Made by a program: the position numbers and the translations under genes
Shown: one piece after another, positions 1 through 9,536 of the stretch
Layout of the letters: each line of letters opens with the position of its first letter
Position numbering within the stretch: the first letter of the stretch is position 1
Assembly: GCF_000253155.1 (NCBI RefSeq)
Contig: NC_015291.1
Location: forward strand, 529,001 to 593,000
Source of the DNA: Streptococcus oralis Uo5
GTDB taxonomy: Bacteria > Bacillota > Bacilli > Lactobacillales > Streptococcaceae
Length of the DNA: 64,000 bases
Reading direction: 5' to 3'
Notes under the pieces: generated by a model
Database searches by the model: none
What the model was told of the DNA's origin: nothing
What the model saw: the letters and a program-made list of their open reading frames with translations, nothing else

Positions 1-2
1 AT

Positions 3-68
3 ACTATCACCATCACCAATGTAGACAACAAGCCAGCTTACTTTGAAGCTCAAGTGGTGGATCGGTAG
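3..68 (+). pseudogene. C-terminal coding fragment, duplicated at 1009-1074
   Basis: The window opens inside a reading frame that ends at a TAG at 66-68. Its last residues ([17 protein letters not shown]) are nearly identical to those of the frame ending at 1074, with one Asn/Asp difference. Either this is the real 3' end of a gene that begins left of the window, or it is one of two copies left by a tandem duplication. I do not recognise the family. Confidence 0.5.
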
Positions 69-115
69 ATTTAGGAACCGTAAACTAGGCCTCAGTTGTT
101 GTAATTGTTTGGTAA

Positions 116-247
116 AGGAGACTTATTTGCTTTGAAAGTAACAATCAGCTTGTTTCTTTCGAATATGCAAGAGAGGCTCTAGTGGCGAATACTAGTCAAA
201 ATGTCAAAAAAGATTTAGATAAACCTAATCCCGCAGTTGGAGAGTAA
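116..247 (+). pseudogene. Short open frame, probable gene remnant
   Basis: An open frame runs from a stop at 113-115 to a TAA at 245-247 and would read LVSFEYAREALVANTSQ near its middle. It has no ATG, GTG or TTG start; only an ATT follows the AAGGAG at 115-120. It ends two bases before the ATG of the next gene, as the tail of an upstream cistron would. I read it as a truncated gene whose 5' part was lost. Product unknown. Confidence 0.25.
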
Positions 248-248
248 A

Positions 249-881
249 ATGTTAAAAAGAATAAGAAACTATTATAAAAACAAACCAACTCAAGCTGTCC
301 TAATGCTCATAGTTCTTATTTGGTCAGTATATGAGATTGGTGCGACCAGCTTGGCAAGTAACTCGGCATTAACTAAGGAATTCATGCATAGTCGGTATGT
401 TATAGTTTGGCCAATGGTAGATAAGAAAATGAAATTATACCATTATGCGGAAGAATGGACTAATGACGTTTTAGTTGGAATGATGCATTTAGACTATGGA
501 AATATAAGAATAACTAGTTTTCCTAAAAAATGGGAGAGTGAAGCTGAAGTTTACTATACGCTGTCTCAGGATGAGTATGCTGATAGAGTATATTTTTTCT
601 TAGACGAGCCAATTTCCAAAGCCTATATCAGCAGATTAGAACAAAATTATTATTTGATTTCAAAGAATGCAGTTGCTATTAAAGAGGAAACAGGTAAAAC
701 GGTTGAACAGTTAGTTCAAGAAGTGGGGAATGCAAGGAAAACCTTCTTATCAGCTCTTGGAAAGATGAAAATCCTTCGTTTGGTCTATTTGATTCTTCGT
801 ATGATAGTATTGTTGCAGTGTATCAGGTGGTCGGGTCAGCGTAGAAAAAGGAAAGAGAACGAAATTTTGCAGAATAGATAG
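249..881 (+). CDS. Hypothetical membrane protein
   Basis: Unknown function, 210 residues. The ATG at 249 is preferred over the in-frame TTG at 237 because GGAGAG at 239-244 sits at correct spacing for 249. There is one hydrophobic segment near residues 17-35 (TQAVLMLIVLIWSVY) and a second near 175-192 (LRLVYLILRMIVLLQCI), followed by a basic tail. About 135 polar residues lie between them, consistent with an extracytoplasmic domain held by two helices. It lies in an AT-rich accessory patch between two copies of another gene's C-terminal sequence, so it is likely part of a variable cassette. No motif allows a functional call. Confidence 0.6.
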   Translation: MLKRIRNYYKNKPTQAVLMLIVLIWSVYEIGATSLASNSALTKEFMHSRYVIVWPMVDKKMKLYHYAEEWTNDVLVGMMHLDYGNIRITSFPKKWESEAEVYYTLSQDEYADRVYFFLDEPISKAYISRLEQNYYLISKNAVAIKEETGKTVEQLVQEVGNARKTFLSALGKMKILRLVYLILRMIVLLQCIRWSGQRRKRKENEILQNR

Positions 882-1074
882 AGCTCCAAAAAGGTATGAT
901 GATAAAGAGCTTCCAAACAATCAAACAGATATTCATTTGGTAAAGAATGGAATTGTTGTCAGTTACAAAGGGGAAAAAGTTTTTAATGTGACTAATAACG
1001 AGTCCTACACGATCACTATCACCAATGTAGACGACAAACCAGCTTACTTTGAAGCTCAAGTGGTGGATAGGTAA
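808..1074 (+). pseudogene. Truncated gene, second copy of the C-terminal fragment
   Basis: A frame open from 808 to the TAA at 1072-1074 has no usable start codon and overlaps the 3' end of the upstream membrane-protein gene in another frame. Its end (residues [20 protein letters not shown]) repeats the fragment at 3-68. The preceding residues (YDDKELPNNQTDIHLVKNG) look like ordinary secreted-protein sequence. It is best read as the 3' portion of a gene that lost its start by deletion or recombination. Confidence 0.5.
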
Positions 1075-1080
1075 CATTTC

Positions 1081-1103
1081 AGCTCTTAAATGAGGGCTTT
1101 TTT
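1081..1103 (+). terminator. Intrinsic terminator before ddl
   Basis: AGCTCT pairs with GGGCT/AGGGCT across a short loop and is followed by a run of six T. It closes the accessory patch and isolates ddl from upstream transcription. Confidence 0.6.
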
Positions 1104-1178
1104 AGATACAAGTTTCAAAAAAGAAGCAAATATGATATACTAAAGAACGAGTATTCTATTAGAATTAGGACAAGCAAT

Positions 1179-2222
1179 ATGAAACAAACGATTATTCTTT
1201 TATACGGTGGACGGAGTGCAGAGCGTGAAGTCTCTGTCCTTTCAGCTGAAAGTGTGATGCGTGCGGTCAACTACGACCGTTTCACAGTCAAGACTTTCTT
1301 CATTAGCCAGTCAGGTGACTTTATCAAAACGCAAGAATTTAGCCAGACCCCAGGTCAAGAGGATCGTCTCATGACCAATGCAACTATTGACTGGAACAAG
1401 AAAATAGCGCCAAGTTCCATCTATGAAGAAGGTGCAGTGGTCTTTCCAGTTCTTCATGGCCCAATGGGAGAGGATGGCTCTGTTCAAGGATTCTTAGAAG
1501 TTTTGAAAATGCCTTACGTTGGTTGTAACATCTTGTCATCCAGCCTTGCCATGGATAAAATCACGACCAAGCGTGTCTTGGAGTCTGCAGGGATTGCCCA
1601 AGTACCTTATGTGGCTATCGTCGAAGGAGACGATGTGACTGCTAAAATCGCTGAAGTTGAAGAAAAATTGACTTACCCAGTCTTCACGAAGCCGTCAAAC
1701 ATGGGTTCAAGTGTCGGTATTTCTAAGTCTGAAAACCATGAGGAACTACGCCAAGCTTTGGAGCTTGCCTTTCAATATGACAGCCGTGTCTTAGTAGAGC
1801 AAGGGGTGAATGCTCGTGAAATCGAGGTTGGTCTCTTGGGCAACTACGATGTGAAGAGCACGCTTCCTGGTGAAGTGGTCAAGGATGTTGCCTTTTATGA
1901 CTATGATGCCAAATATATCGATAACAAGATTACCATGGACATCCCAGCCAAGATTAGTGATGATGTAGTAGCTGTCATGCGTCATAATGCAGAAACTGCC
2001 TTCCGTGCGATCGGTGGCCTCGGTCTGTCTCGTTGTGATTTCTTCTATACAGATAAGGGCGAGATTTTCCTAAACGAGCTTAACACCATGCCAGGTTTTA
2101 CCCAGTGGTCTATGTATCCACTACTTTGGGACAATATGGGAATCAGCTACCCAGAACTAATCGAGCGTTTGGTTGACCTTGCTAAGCAAAGTTTTGACAA
2201 GCGCGAAGCGCATTTGCTATAA
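1179..2222 (+). CDS. ddl: D-alanine--D-alanine ligase
   Basis: Joins two D-alanines with ATP to make the D-Ala-D-Ala dipeptide that MurF adds to the peptidoglycan precursor; cytoplasmic. The 347-residue length is normal. The N-terminal [10 protein letters not shown] motif, HGPMGEDGS, the ATP-grasp segment with [10 protein letters not shown], and the C-terminal [10 protein letters not shown], which contains the metal- and substrate-binding Asn/Glu residues, are all visible. The start is ATG 1179 with AGGA at 1167-1170. An extended -10-like sequence (TATGATATACT) lies just upstream around 1132-1142. murF follows after a strong terminator, so the two may be transcribed partly independently. Confidence 0.97.
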   Translation: MKQTIILLYGGRSAEREVSVLSAESVMRAVNYDRFTVKTFFISQSGDFIKTQEFSQTPGQEDRLMTNATIDWNKKIAPSSIYEEGAVVFPVLHGPMGEDGSVQGFLEVLKMPYVGCNILSSSLAMDKITTKRVLESAGIAQVPYVAIVEGDDVTAKIAEVEEKLTYPVFTKPSNMGSSVGISKSENHEELRQALELAFQYDSRVLVEQGVNAREIEVGLLGNYDVKSTLPGEVVKDVAFYDYDAKYIDNKITMDIPAKISDDVVAVMRHNAETAFRAIGGLGLSRCDFFYTDKGEIFLNELNTMPGFTQWSMYPLLWDNMGISYPELIERLVDLAKQSFDKREAHLL

Positions 2223-2233
2223 AAATGAAAGAG

Positions 2234-2294
2234 AGGGTAGAAGCCAGAACTATCACTGCATGGTGACTAGAGTTCTTGGACTTCAACCCTTTTT
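2234..2294 (+). terminator. Strong terminator between ddl and murF
   Basis: A long imperfect hairpin: AGGGT...GAAG...AGAACT on the left pairs with AGTTCT...CTTC...ACCCT on the right, followed by TTTTT. The murF ribosome-binding site AAAGGAG begins directly after the T run. It could act as a partial terminator or attenuator within the ddl-murF transcript. Confidence 0.8.
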
Positions 2295-2306
2295 AAAGGA
2301 GTAGAA

Positions 2307-3680
2307 ATGAAATTAACAATCCATGAAGTTGTCCAAGCTGTTGGAGCTAAAAATGATGTCAGTATCTTTGAGGATGCCCAGTTAGAAAAGGCTGAGTTTG
2401 ACAGTCGTTTGATTGGGACGGGAGATTTGTTTGTGCCACTTAAAGGTGCGCGTGACGGTCATGACTTTATCGAAACAGCTTTTGAAAATGGTGCAGTAGT
2501 AACCTTGTCCGAGAAAGAGGTTGCAAATCATCCCTACATTCTAGTAGACGACGTGCTGTCTGCCTTTCAAACCCTCGCAGCCTACTATCTTGAAAAAACA
2601 GCTGTTGATGTCTTTGCGGTTACGGGTTCAAATGGCAAGACAACCACTAAGGATATGTTGGCGCATCTACTGTCAACAACCTACAAGACCTACAAAACTC
2701 AGGGCAATTACAATAACGAGATTGGCCTTCCTTACACAGTTCTCCACATGCCTGAAGGAACAGAAAAGTTGGTCTTGGAGATGGGGCAGGATCACTTGGG
2801 AGATATCCATCTCTTGTCAGAATTGGCCCATCCAAAAACAGCCATTGTGACCTTGGTTGGAGAGGCTCATTTAGCCTTTTTCAAAGACCGTTCAGAGATT
2901 GCTAAAGGAAAAATGCAAATTGCTGATGGTATGGCACCAGGTTCTTTGCTTTTGGCACCAGCTGACCCGATTGTAGAGGACTACTTGCCTACAGATAAAA
3001 AAGTAATCCGTTTTGGGCAAGGAGCTGAGTTAGAAGTCACAGACTTGATTGAGCGCAAGGATAGTCTGACCTTTAAGGCTAATTTTTTGGAACAAGCCCT
3101 CGATTTGCCAGTGACAGGTAAGTACAATGCCACCAATGCTATGATTGCTGCTTATGTGGCTCTACAAGAAGGAGTTTCAGAGGAGCAAATTCGTCAGGCC
3201 TTTCAGAACCTAGAATTGACCCGCAATCGTACTGAGTGGAAGAAAGCAGCCAATGGAGCAGATATTCTGTCTGACGTATACAATGCCAATCCAACTGCTA
3301 TGAAGTTGATTTTGGAGACGTTTTCTGCTATCTCAGCCAACGAAGGAGGCAAGAAAATCGCTGTCTTGGCAGACATGAAGGAACTCGGCGACCAGTCTGT
3401 CCAACTCCATAATCAGATGATTTTGAGCCTATCGCCAGATGTGCTGGATACCGTTATTTTCTATGGAGAAGACATTGCCGAATTAAGCCAACTTGCTAGT
3501 CAAATGTTCCCAATCGGTCACGTTTTCTACTTCAAGAAAACAGCTGACGAGGACCAATTTGAAGACCTTGTCAAGCAAGTCAAGGAAAGCCTCGGTGCCA
3601 ATGACCAAATTTTGCTTAAAGGCTCTAACTCCATGAATCTAGCCAAGTTGGTAGAAAGTTTAGAAAATGAATGCAAGTGA
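2307..3680 (+). CDS. murF: UDP-N-acetylmuramoyl-tripeptide--D-alanyl-D-alanine ligase
   Basis: Adds the D-Ala-D-Ala dipeptide made by Ddl to UDP-MurNAc-tripeptide with ATP, the last cytoplasmic step of peptidoglycan precursor synthesis. The 457 residues are the family length. The Mur ligase P-loop TGSNGKTTT lies near residue 106, followed by the conserved NYNNEIGLP segment, and the C-terminal ligase domain carries DVYNANP. The start ATG 2307 has AAAGGAG at 2295-2301. The 3' end overlaps the Nudix gene by 14 bases, indicating translational coupling. Confidence 0.97.
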   Translation: MKLTIHEVVQAVGAKNDVSIFEDAQLEKAEFDSRLIGTGDLFVPLKGARDGHDFIETAFENGAVVTLSEKEVANHPYILVDDVLSAFQTLAAYYLEKTAVDVFAVTGSNGKTTTKDMLAHLLSTTYKTYKTQGNYNNEIGLPYTVLHMPEGTEKLVLEMGQDHLGDIHLLSELAHPKTAIVTLVGEAHLAFFKDRSEIAKGKMQIADGMAPGSLLLAPADPIVEDYLPTDKKVIRFGQGAELEVTDLIERKDSLTFKANFLEQALDLPVTGKYNATNAMIAAYVALQEGVSEEQIRQAFQNLELTRNRTEWKKAANGADILSDVYNANPTAMKLILETFSAISANEGGKKIAVLADMKELGDQSVQLHNQMILSLSPDVLDTVIFYGEDIAELSQLASQMFPIGHVFYFKKTADEDQFEDLVKQVKESLGANDQILLKGSNSMNLAKLVESLENECK

Positions 3681-4278
3681 TTTTGCCAAGTATCTGCAAA
3701 GAATGTTAGCCATTACGGATACTGGATTAACCTTTACAAAAGATCCTTTCGACCGTGAGCGCTACGAGGACTTGCGAATCCTGTTATCTGAAATGTTGAA
3801 TCAGGTATCAGACCTCGATGCAGAAGAAGTGGCAGAAGTCTTGAAACCAACGTCCGCTTATACAACTCCTCTGATGGACGTCCGTGCTTGGATTGTTGAG
3901 GATGAAAAAGTCTGTTTAGTTAGAGGAAAAGGAGAGGATAGTTGGGCTTTGCCAGGTGGTTTTGGTGAAGTCGGCTACTCTCCAACCGAAAATATTCTTA
4001 AAGAAATTGAAGAAGAAACCGGTTTTACAGCAAAAGCTGAAAGGTTACTTGCAGTTTTTGATACCAATCGTTTCCAACTACAGAGCAAACAATATGCAAA
4101 GTTTGTCTTTGAATGTAAGCTTCTTGATGGACAATTTCAAGAGAATCAAGAAATTGCTGAGCTTCAATTTTTTGCCATTGACCAATTGCCAGTCTTATCT
4201 GAAAAACGCATCACCAAGGAGCAAATGGAGATTATTTGGCAAGTTTATAAAGGACAAAGAGACCAATATATCGATTAG
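3667..4278 (+). CDS. Nudix hydrolase with N-terminal helical domain
   Basis: A 203-residue Nudix pyrophosphohydrolase. Residues 1 to about 60 form a mostly helical N-terminal domain as in NUDIX_N proteins (ADP-ribose pyrophosphatase-like group). The Nudix helix is GYSPTENILKEIEEETGF near residues 100-117. The classical Gx5E glutamate is replaced by Tyr and the RE pair is KE, a variant that I recall from the GGWADVGxSPxEN subgroup. The KEIEEE metal-binding glutamates remain. Its start overlaps the murF end. The substrate cannot be told from sequence. Confidence 0.88.
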   Translation: MNASDFAKYLQRMLAITDTGLTFTKDPFDRERYEDLRILLSEMLNQVSDLDAEEVAEVLKPTSAYTTPLMDVRAWIVEDEKVCLVRGKGEDSWALPGGFGEVGYSPTENILKEIEEETGFTAKAERLLAVFDTNRFQLQSKQYAKFVFECKLLDGQFQENQEIAELQFFAIDQLPVLSEKRITKEQMEIIWQVYKGQRDQYID

Positions 4279-4342
4279 TTTATGCTAGAGAAGTCGACAA
4301 ATCAAAAAAGGGTATCTACAAGGTGCATTTCTGCAATACAAA

Positions 4343-4456
4343 TGATATAATAGGTTGCGAATTTAAGACTCAAGTATTCTATGCATGGCATAGAATCAAG
4401 TTTTTTCAAAAAATTTAAAAGCTGGGGGGAGTGAATTTTTTTTACTGCCTCTAGCT
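4343..4456 (+). promoter_or_regulatory. Extended -10 promoter, early terminator and second hairpin in a 5' leader
   Basis: TGA-TATAAT (4343-4351) is an extended -10. About 20 bases downstream a hairpin with arms TTCTATGC (4377-4384) and GCATAGAA (4388-4395) is followed by TTTTTT (4401-4406), a convincing early terminator. A second hairpin pairs AGCT..GAGT-like bases at 4420-4432 with ACTGCCTCTAGCT at 4444-4456 and masks a G-rich tract. The gene at 4477 has its own GAGGAA site. The layout fits an attenuated leader or a separate RNA of about 50 nt. Confidence 0.5.
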
Positions 4457-4476
4457 AGATGAACGAGGAATAGAAT

Positions 4477-5181
4477 ATGAATTTGTGGGATAAATTATTT
4501 ACCACACAGATATCAGAACCGCCCCAGTTTGAACTTCACTGGTACATTGGTTTGTTATGTTTATTGGCTCTTACTTTTTATGCTTCTTATCGTTTTCGCG
4601 ACAAAGTTGCTTACCAGCGTTTTATTCAGATTCTTCAGTCTGTTCAACTGATTGTTCTGTATAGCTGGTATTGGGGGAATCTCATGCCTCTGTCAGAAAG
4701 TTTGCCCTTCTATCATTGCCGTATCGCCATGTTTGTGATGCTCTTAATTCCAGGGACATCCAAGTACAAACAGTACTTTGCCCTTTTAGGAACTTTTGGA
4801 GCAACAGCAGCACTGGCTTACCCACTCTTTGATCCCTACCCATTTCCACACGTGACCATTTTGTCCTTCATTATCGGACATGTTGCCCTTTTAGGAAATG
4901 CGCTCCTATACTTGTTTAGAAACTATCAACCTTCTCTTCTCGATTTGAAGAATGTGGTGGTGATTACCTTCGCCTTAAATGGCTTGATATGGGTTGTCAA
5001 CTTAGTTGTAGGTGGAGATTATGGATTTTTAAACAAACCACCACTTGTTGGAAGCTTCGGCCAGCCCTTAAATTATCTCATTGTTTCGACTGTTATCGTG
5101 ATAGCAATTCGCTTAACAGGGAAATTAGTAGAAAATTTTTTACAACAAAAATCGGAAGAATTTATTCAAGAGAAGATCTAA
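4477..5181 (+). CDS. TIGR02206 (YwaF-type) integral membrane protein
   Basis: A 234-residue protein with about six to seven transmembrane helices, unknown function, placed in the TIGR02206/YwaF family by its overall pattern: a tryptophan- and tyrosine-rich N-terminus, an HCRIAM motif near residue 81 after SESLPFYH, and a conserved GDYGFLNKPP loop before the last helix. The start ATG 4477 follows GAGGAA. It is monocistronic, bounded by a structured leader and a terminator that overlaps its stop codon. Confidence 0.85.
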   Translation: MNLWDKLFTTQISEPPQFELHWYIGLLCLLALTFYASYRFRDKVAYQRFIQILQSVQLIVLYSWYWGNLMPLSESLPFYHCRIAMFVMLLIPGTSKYKQYFALLGTFGATAALAYPLFDPYPFPHVTILSFIIGHVALLGNALLYLFRNYQPSLLDLKNVVVITFALNGLIWVVNLVVGGDYGFLNKPPLVGSFGQPLNYLIVSTVIVIAIRLTGKLVENFLQQKSEEFIQEKI

Positions 5182-5200
5182 AATGATCTTCTCTTTTTTT
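5170..5200 (+). terminator. Intrinsic terminator overlapping the gene end
   Basis: A perfect nine-base stem GAGAAGATC / GATCTTCTC with a short A-rich loop and seven T. The left arm lies within the last codons of the upstream gene. Confidence 0.9.
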
Positions 5201-5331
5201 GGTTTTTAAGAAACAAAAAGGAAATTGTGAACGTTAACTTCAAGAAATCTCTTAGAAGAAGAATTTTTCTAGAATTTTCTCAAAAAACATGCAGGAATTT
5301 TATCAAAAACTAAGCACGATTGGATTTTTTG

Positions 5332-5340
5332 TGTTATAAT
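5332..5340 (+). promoter_or_regulatory. Extended -10 promoter for the ftsA cluster
   Basis: TGT-TATAAT is an extended -10 box about 78 bases before the ftsA start. No good -35 is visible at 17-base spacing, which is normal for extended -10 promoters. The 5201-5331 stretch holds nothing else that I recognise. Confidence 0.6.
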
Positions 5341-5417
5341 ATTCTTTGAATAGCTATGCCCAAACATAGTTATTAAATAGAAGTGAGAAACTTGGAAGAC
5401 AGAGAGGATGCGATGTA

Positions 5418-6788
5418 ATGACTAGAGATGGTTTTTTTACAGGCTTAGATATCGGAACTAGTTCGATTAAAGTGCTAGTAGCTGAGCATAGAGATGGCGA
5501 AGTAAATGTAATTGGTGTTAGTAATGCCAAAAGTAAAGGTGTCAAAGACGGAATTATTGTTGATATTGAAGCAGCTGCTTCAGCAATTAAATCTGCAATC
5601 ACACAGGCAGAAGAGAAAGCGGGTATTTCTATTAAGTCTGTTAACGTTGGCCTTCCAGCAAACCTCTTGCAGGTTGAACCAACACAAGGAATGATTCCTG
5701 TAACTTCAGATACCAAAGAAATCACAGATCAAGATGTTGAAAATGTTGTCAAATCAGCTTTGACAAAGAGCATGACTCCTGACCGTGAAGTGATTACCTT
5801 TATTCCAGAAGAATTCATCGTGGATGGATTCCAAGGCATCCGTGACCCTCGTGGTATGATGGGTGTCCGCTTGGAAATGCGTGGTCTGCTTTACACAGGT
5901 CCTCGTACGATTCTACACAATCTTCGCAAGACGGTTGAGCGTGTAGGTATTCATGTTGATAACGTGATTATTTCACCTTTGGCAATTGTGAACTCCGTTC
6001 TCAATGAAGGCGAACGCGAATTTGGTGCAACTGTTATTGATATGGGTGGAGGTCAGACTACTGTGGCGACTATCCGCAACCAAGAATTGCAGTTCACTAA
6101 CATCTACCAAGAAGGTGGAGATTACGTTACTAAAGACATTTCTAAAGTCTTGAAAACTTCTCAAAAAATTGCAGAAAGTTTGAAACTGAACTATGGTGAA
6201 GCTTACGTTCCACTTGCAAGTAACGAAACTTTCCAAGTTGAAGTAATTGGTGAAGTAGAACCTGTTGAAGTAACAGAAAGCTATTTGGCAGAAATTATCT
6301 CAGCACGCATCAAACATATCTTTGACCAAATCAAACAAGAGTTGGAAAGAAGACACTTGTTAGATTTACCTGGAGGTATCGTCCTTATCGGTGGAAATGC
6401 AATTTTGCCAGGAATTGTTGAATTAGCCCAAGAAGTATTTGGTGTTCGCGTAAAACTTTATGTACCAAATCAAGTTGGAATTCGCAACCCTGCATTTGCG
6501 CACGTGATTAGCTTGTCTGAGTTTGCTGGTAAATTGACAGAAGTCAATCTTCTTGCACAAAAAGCAGTTAAAGGAGATGAATTCCTTCGTCAAAAACCAA
6601 TTAACTTTGGCATTCCAAATCAACGTTTGAATCCAGTAGCGCAACCAAGTCCAGCACAAACAGCTCCAGCTGAAACTGTGCAGGAAGCTCCAGTTGCTCC
6701 CAAGGAAGAATTCCAAGCAAGTTCTCAAAGTAAACCGAAGCTAACAGAACGTTTCCGTGGTTTGATCGGAAGCATGTTTGATGAATAA
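5418..6788 (+). CDS. ftsA: Cell division protein FtsA
   Basis: An actin-like ATPase that tethers FtsZ filaments to the membrane at midcell. The 456 residues are normal for streptococci. The phosphate 1 motif DIGTSSIKV is near residue 11, phosphate 2 IDMGGGQTTV near residue 209, and GGNAILPGI near residue 320. The last 15 residues (ERFRGLIGSMFDE) form the amphipathic membrane-targeting helix after a Pro/Gln-rich linker. It is the first gene of the division cluster, with ftsZ 16 bases downstream. Confidence 0.98.
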   Translation: MTRDGFFTGLDIGTSSIKVLVAEHRDGEVNVIGVSNAKSKGVKDGIIVDIEAAASAIKSAITQAEEKAGISIKSVNVGLPANLLQVEPTQGMIPVTSDTKEITDQDVENVVKSALTKSMTPDREVITFIPEEFIVDGFQGIRDPRGMMGVRLEMRGLLYTGPRTILHNLRKTVERVGIHVDNVIISPLAIVNSVLNEGEREFGATVIDMGGGQTTVATIRNQELQFTNIYQEGGDYVTKDISKVLKTSQKIAESLKLNYGEAYVPLASNETFQVEVIGEVEPVEVTESYLAEIISARIKHIFDQIKQELERRHLLDLPGGIVLIGGNAILPGIVELAQEVFGVRVKLYVPNQVGIRNPAFAHVISLSEFAGKLTEVNLLAQKAVKGDEFLRQKPINFGIPNQRLNPVAQPSPAQTAPAETVQEAPVAPKEEFQASSQSKPKLTERFRGLIGSMFDE

Positions 6789-6798
6789 AAGAGGATAA

Positions 6799-8061
<1,263 letters not shown>

Positions 8062-8064
8062 TCA

Positions 8065-8736
8065 ATGAATTTGAAAAAAAATACTGAATTAGTTTTTCAG
8101 CAAATAGCTGATGCTAGTCAAGAAGCCAACCGTGCTCTAGATGCTGTTTCAGTAATCGCAGTGACAAAGTATGTAGATGTACAAACAGCGGAAGCCTTGC
8201 TTCCGCTTGGTGTCCGTCATATAGGTGAAAATCGAGTCGATAAATTTTTAGAAAAATATCAGGCCTTGAAAGATTACCCAGTTACTTGGCATTTAATAGG
8301 AACACTACAGAGACGGAAAGTGAAAGAAGTAATCCCATATGTGGATTACTTTCATGCTTTAGACTCCTTAAAGTTAGCCCAGGAAATTCAAAAGAGAACA
8401 GATCATGTTATCAAGTGTTTCTTGCAGGTCAATATTTCTGGGGAAGAAAGCAAGCATGGGTTTTCAAAAGAAGAATTGCTAGAACTTTTGCCAGAATTGG
8501 CTAAGTTAGATCAGATTGAGTATGTTGGTTTAATGACCATGGCTCCTTTTGAGGCAGACAGTGATGAATTGAAAGAAATTTTCAAGGATACGCAGGCTCT
8601 GCAAGCAGAAATTAGAGAAAAACAAATCCCTAATATGCCGATGACAGAGCTAAGCATGGGAATGAGTCGTGATTTTAAAGAAGCGATTCAGTTCGGCTCA
8701 ACCTTTGTTCGAATCGGTACAGCATTTTTTAAATAG
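8065..8736 (+). CDS. ylmE: YggS/YlmE-type PLP homeostasis protein
   Basis: A pyridoxal-phosphate-binding protein of the COG0325 family (YggS, PLPBP), 223 residues. AVTKYVD near residue 35 carries the PLP-binding lysine, IGENRVDKF follows, and MSMGMSRDFKEAI with FVRIGTAFF near the C-terminus binds the cofactor phosphate. The family controls cytosolic PLP and does not normally act as an enzyme. The ATG lies immediately after ftsZ, so translation is probably coupled. Confidence 0.95.
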   Translation: MNLKKNTELVFQQIADASQEANRALDAVSVIAVTKYVDVQTAEALLPLGVRHIGENRVDKFLEKYQALKDYPVTWHLIGTLQRRKVKEVIPYVDYFHALDSLKLAQEIQKRTDHVIKCFLQVNISGEESKHGFSKEELLELLPELAKLDQIEYVGLMTMAPFEADSDELKEIFKDTQALQAEIREKQIPNMPMTELSMGMSRDFKEAIQFGSTFVRIGTAFFK

Positions 8737-8745
8737 GAGAGAGCT

Positions 8746-9276
8746 ATGTCTTTAAAAGATAGATTCGATAAATTTATAGATTATTTTACAGAAGACGGAG
8801 AAGAAACGACTAACTACCAGACTCAACAAGAGGAAACAGTTAGCCCAGCCATCTCATCTTCTAAAGAATTACCAGCACCTGCTCAGTCAGGATCAGCAAA
8901 AGATGCAAATATTACCCGTCTTCATGCGCGACAGCAAGAATTGGCAATGCAAAGCCATCGTTCAGATGAGAAAGTGACAATTGACGTTCGCTATCCAAGA
9001 AAATATGAAGATGCAACTGAAATTGTAGATTTGTTGGCTGGAAATGAAAGTATTTTGATTGATTTCCAATACATGACAGAAGTACAAGCCCGTCGTTGCC
9101 TTGATTACTTGGACGGAGCCCGTCATGTCTTGGCTGGAAATATGAAAAAAGTTGCGAGTACGATGTATCTATTGACTCCTGTCAACGTTATCGTGAATAT
9201 TGAAGATATCAAACTTCCAGATGAATCACAAAGCGCTGAGTTTGGTTTTGATATTAAACGAAATAGAGCAAGATAA
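8746..9276 (+). CDS. sepF: Cell division protein SepF
   Basis: An FtsZ-binding septum protein (YlmF), 176 residues. The N-terminal amphipathic membrane-binding helix ([15 protein letters not shown]) is followed by a Gln/Ser-rich linker and a C-terminal globular domain from about residue 78 with [16 protein letters not shown] and a dimer-forming [14 protein letters not shown]. It has a GGAGAG ribosome-binding site and its stop overlaps the start of ylmG. Confidence 0.97.
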   Translation: MSLKDRFDKFIDYFTEDGEETTNYQTQQEETVSPAISSSKELPAPAQSGSAKDANITRLHARQQELAMQSHRSDEKVTIDVRYPRKYEDATEIVDLLAGNESILIDFQYMTEVQARRCLDYLDGARHVLAGNMKKVASTMYLLTPVNVIVNIEDIKLPDESQSAEFGFDIKRNRAR

Positions 9277-9536
9277 TGATTTTCTTAATTCGTTTAATCC
9301 AAAATGCGGTTAGCATTTATTCCATCATTCTCGTTGCATTTGCTCTTCTTTCATGGTTTCCAAATGCCTATGAAAGCCAACTAGGTCGCTTAGTTATCAG
9401 ACTTGCTCGCCCAGTTATTGAGCCACTTCGTAAACTCAATCTACAATTTGCTGGTCTTGACTTTACGGTTTGGGTAGCGCTGATTCTGATTCAGTTTGTT
9501 GGAAATCTCTTAACACGACTGGTCTTATTACTATGA
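9276..9536 (+). CDS. ylmG: YggT-family membrane protein YlmG
   Basis: An 86-residue YggT-family protein with two transmembrane helices (residues about 2-24 and 62-84). The central SWFPNAYESQLGRLV / RPVIEPLRK motif is typical. It lies in the usual position between sepF and ylmH and overlaps both. The proposed role is in division-site organisation; the exact function is not established. Confidence 0.93.
   Translation: MIFLIRLIQNAVSIYSIILVAFALLSWFPNAYESQLGRLVIRLARPVIEPLRKLNLQFAGLDFTVWVALILIQFVGNLLTRLVLLL

Noticed and set aside
9470..9532. Upstream extension of ylmH
   Set aside because: It would translate the ylmG gene in another frame; ATG 9533 overlaps the ylmG stop in the usual ATGA manner.
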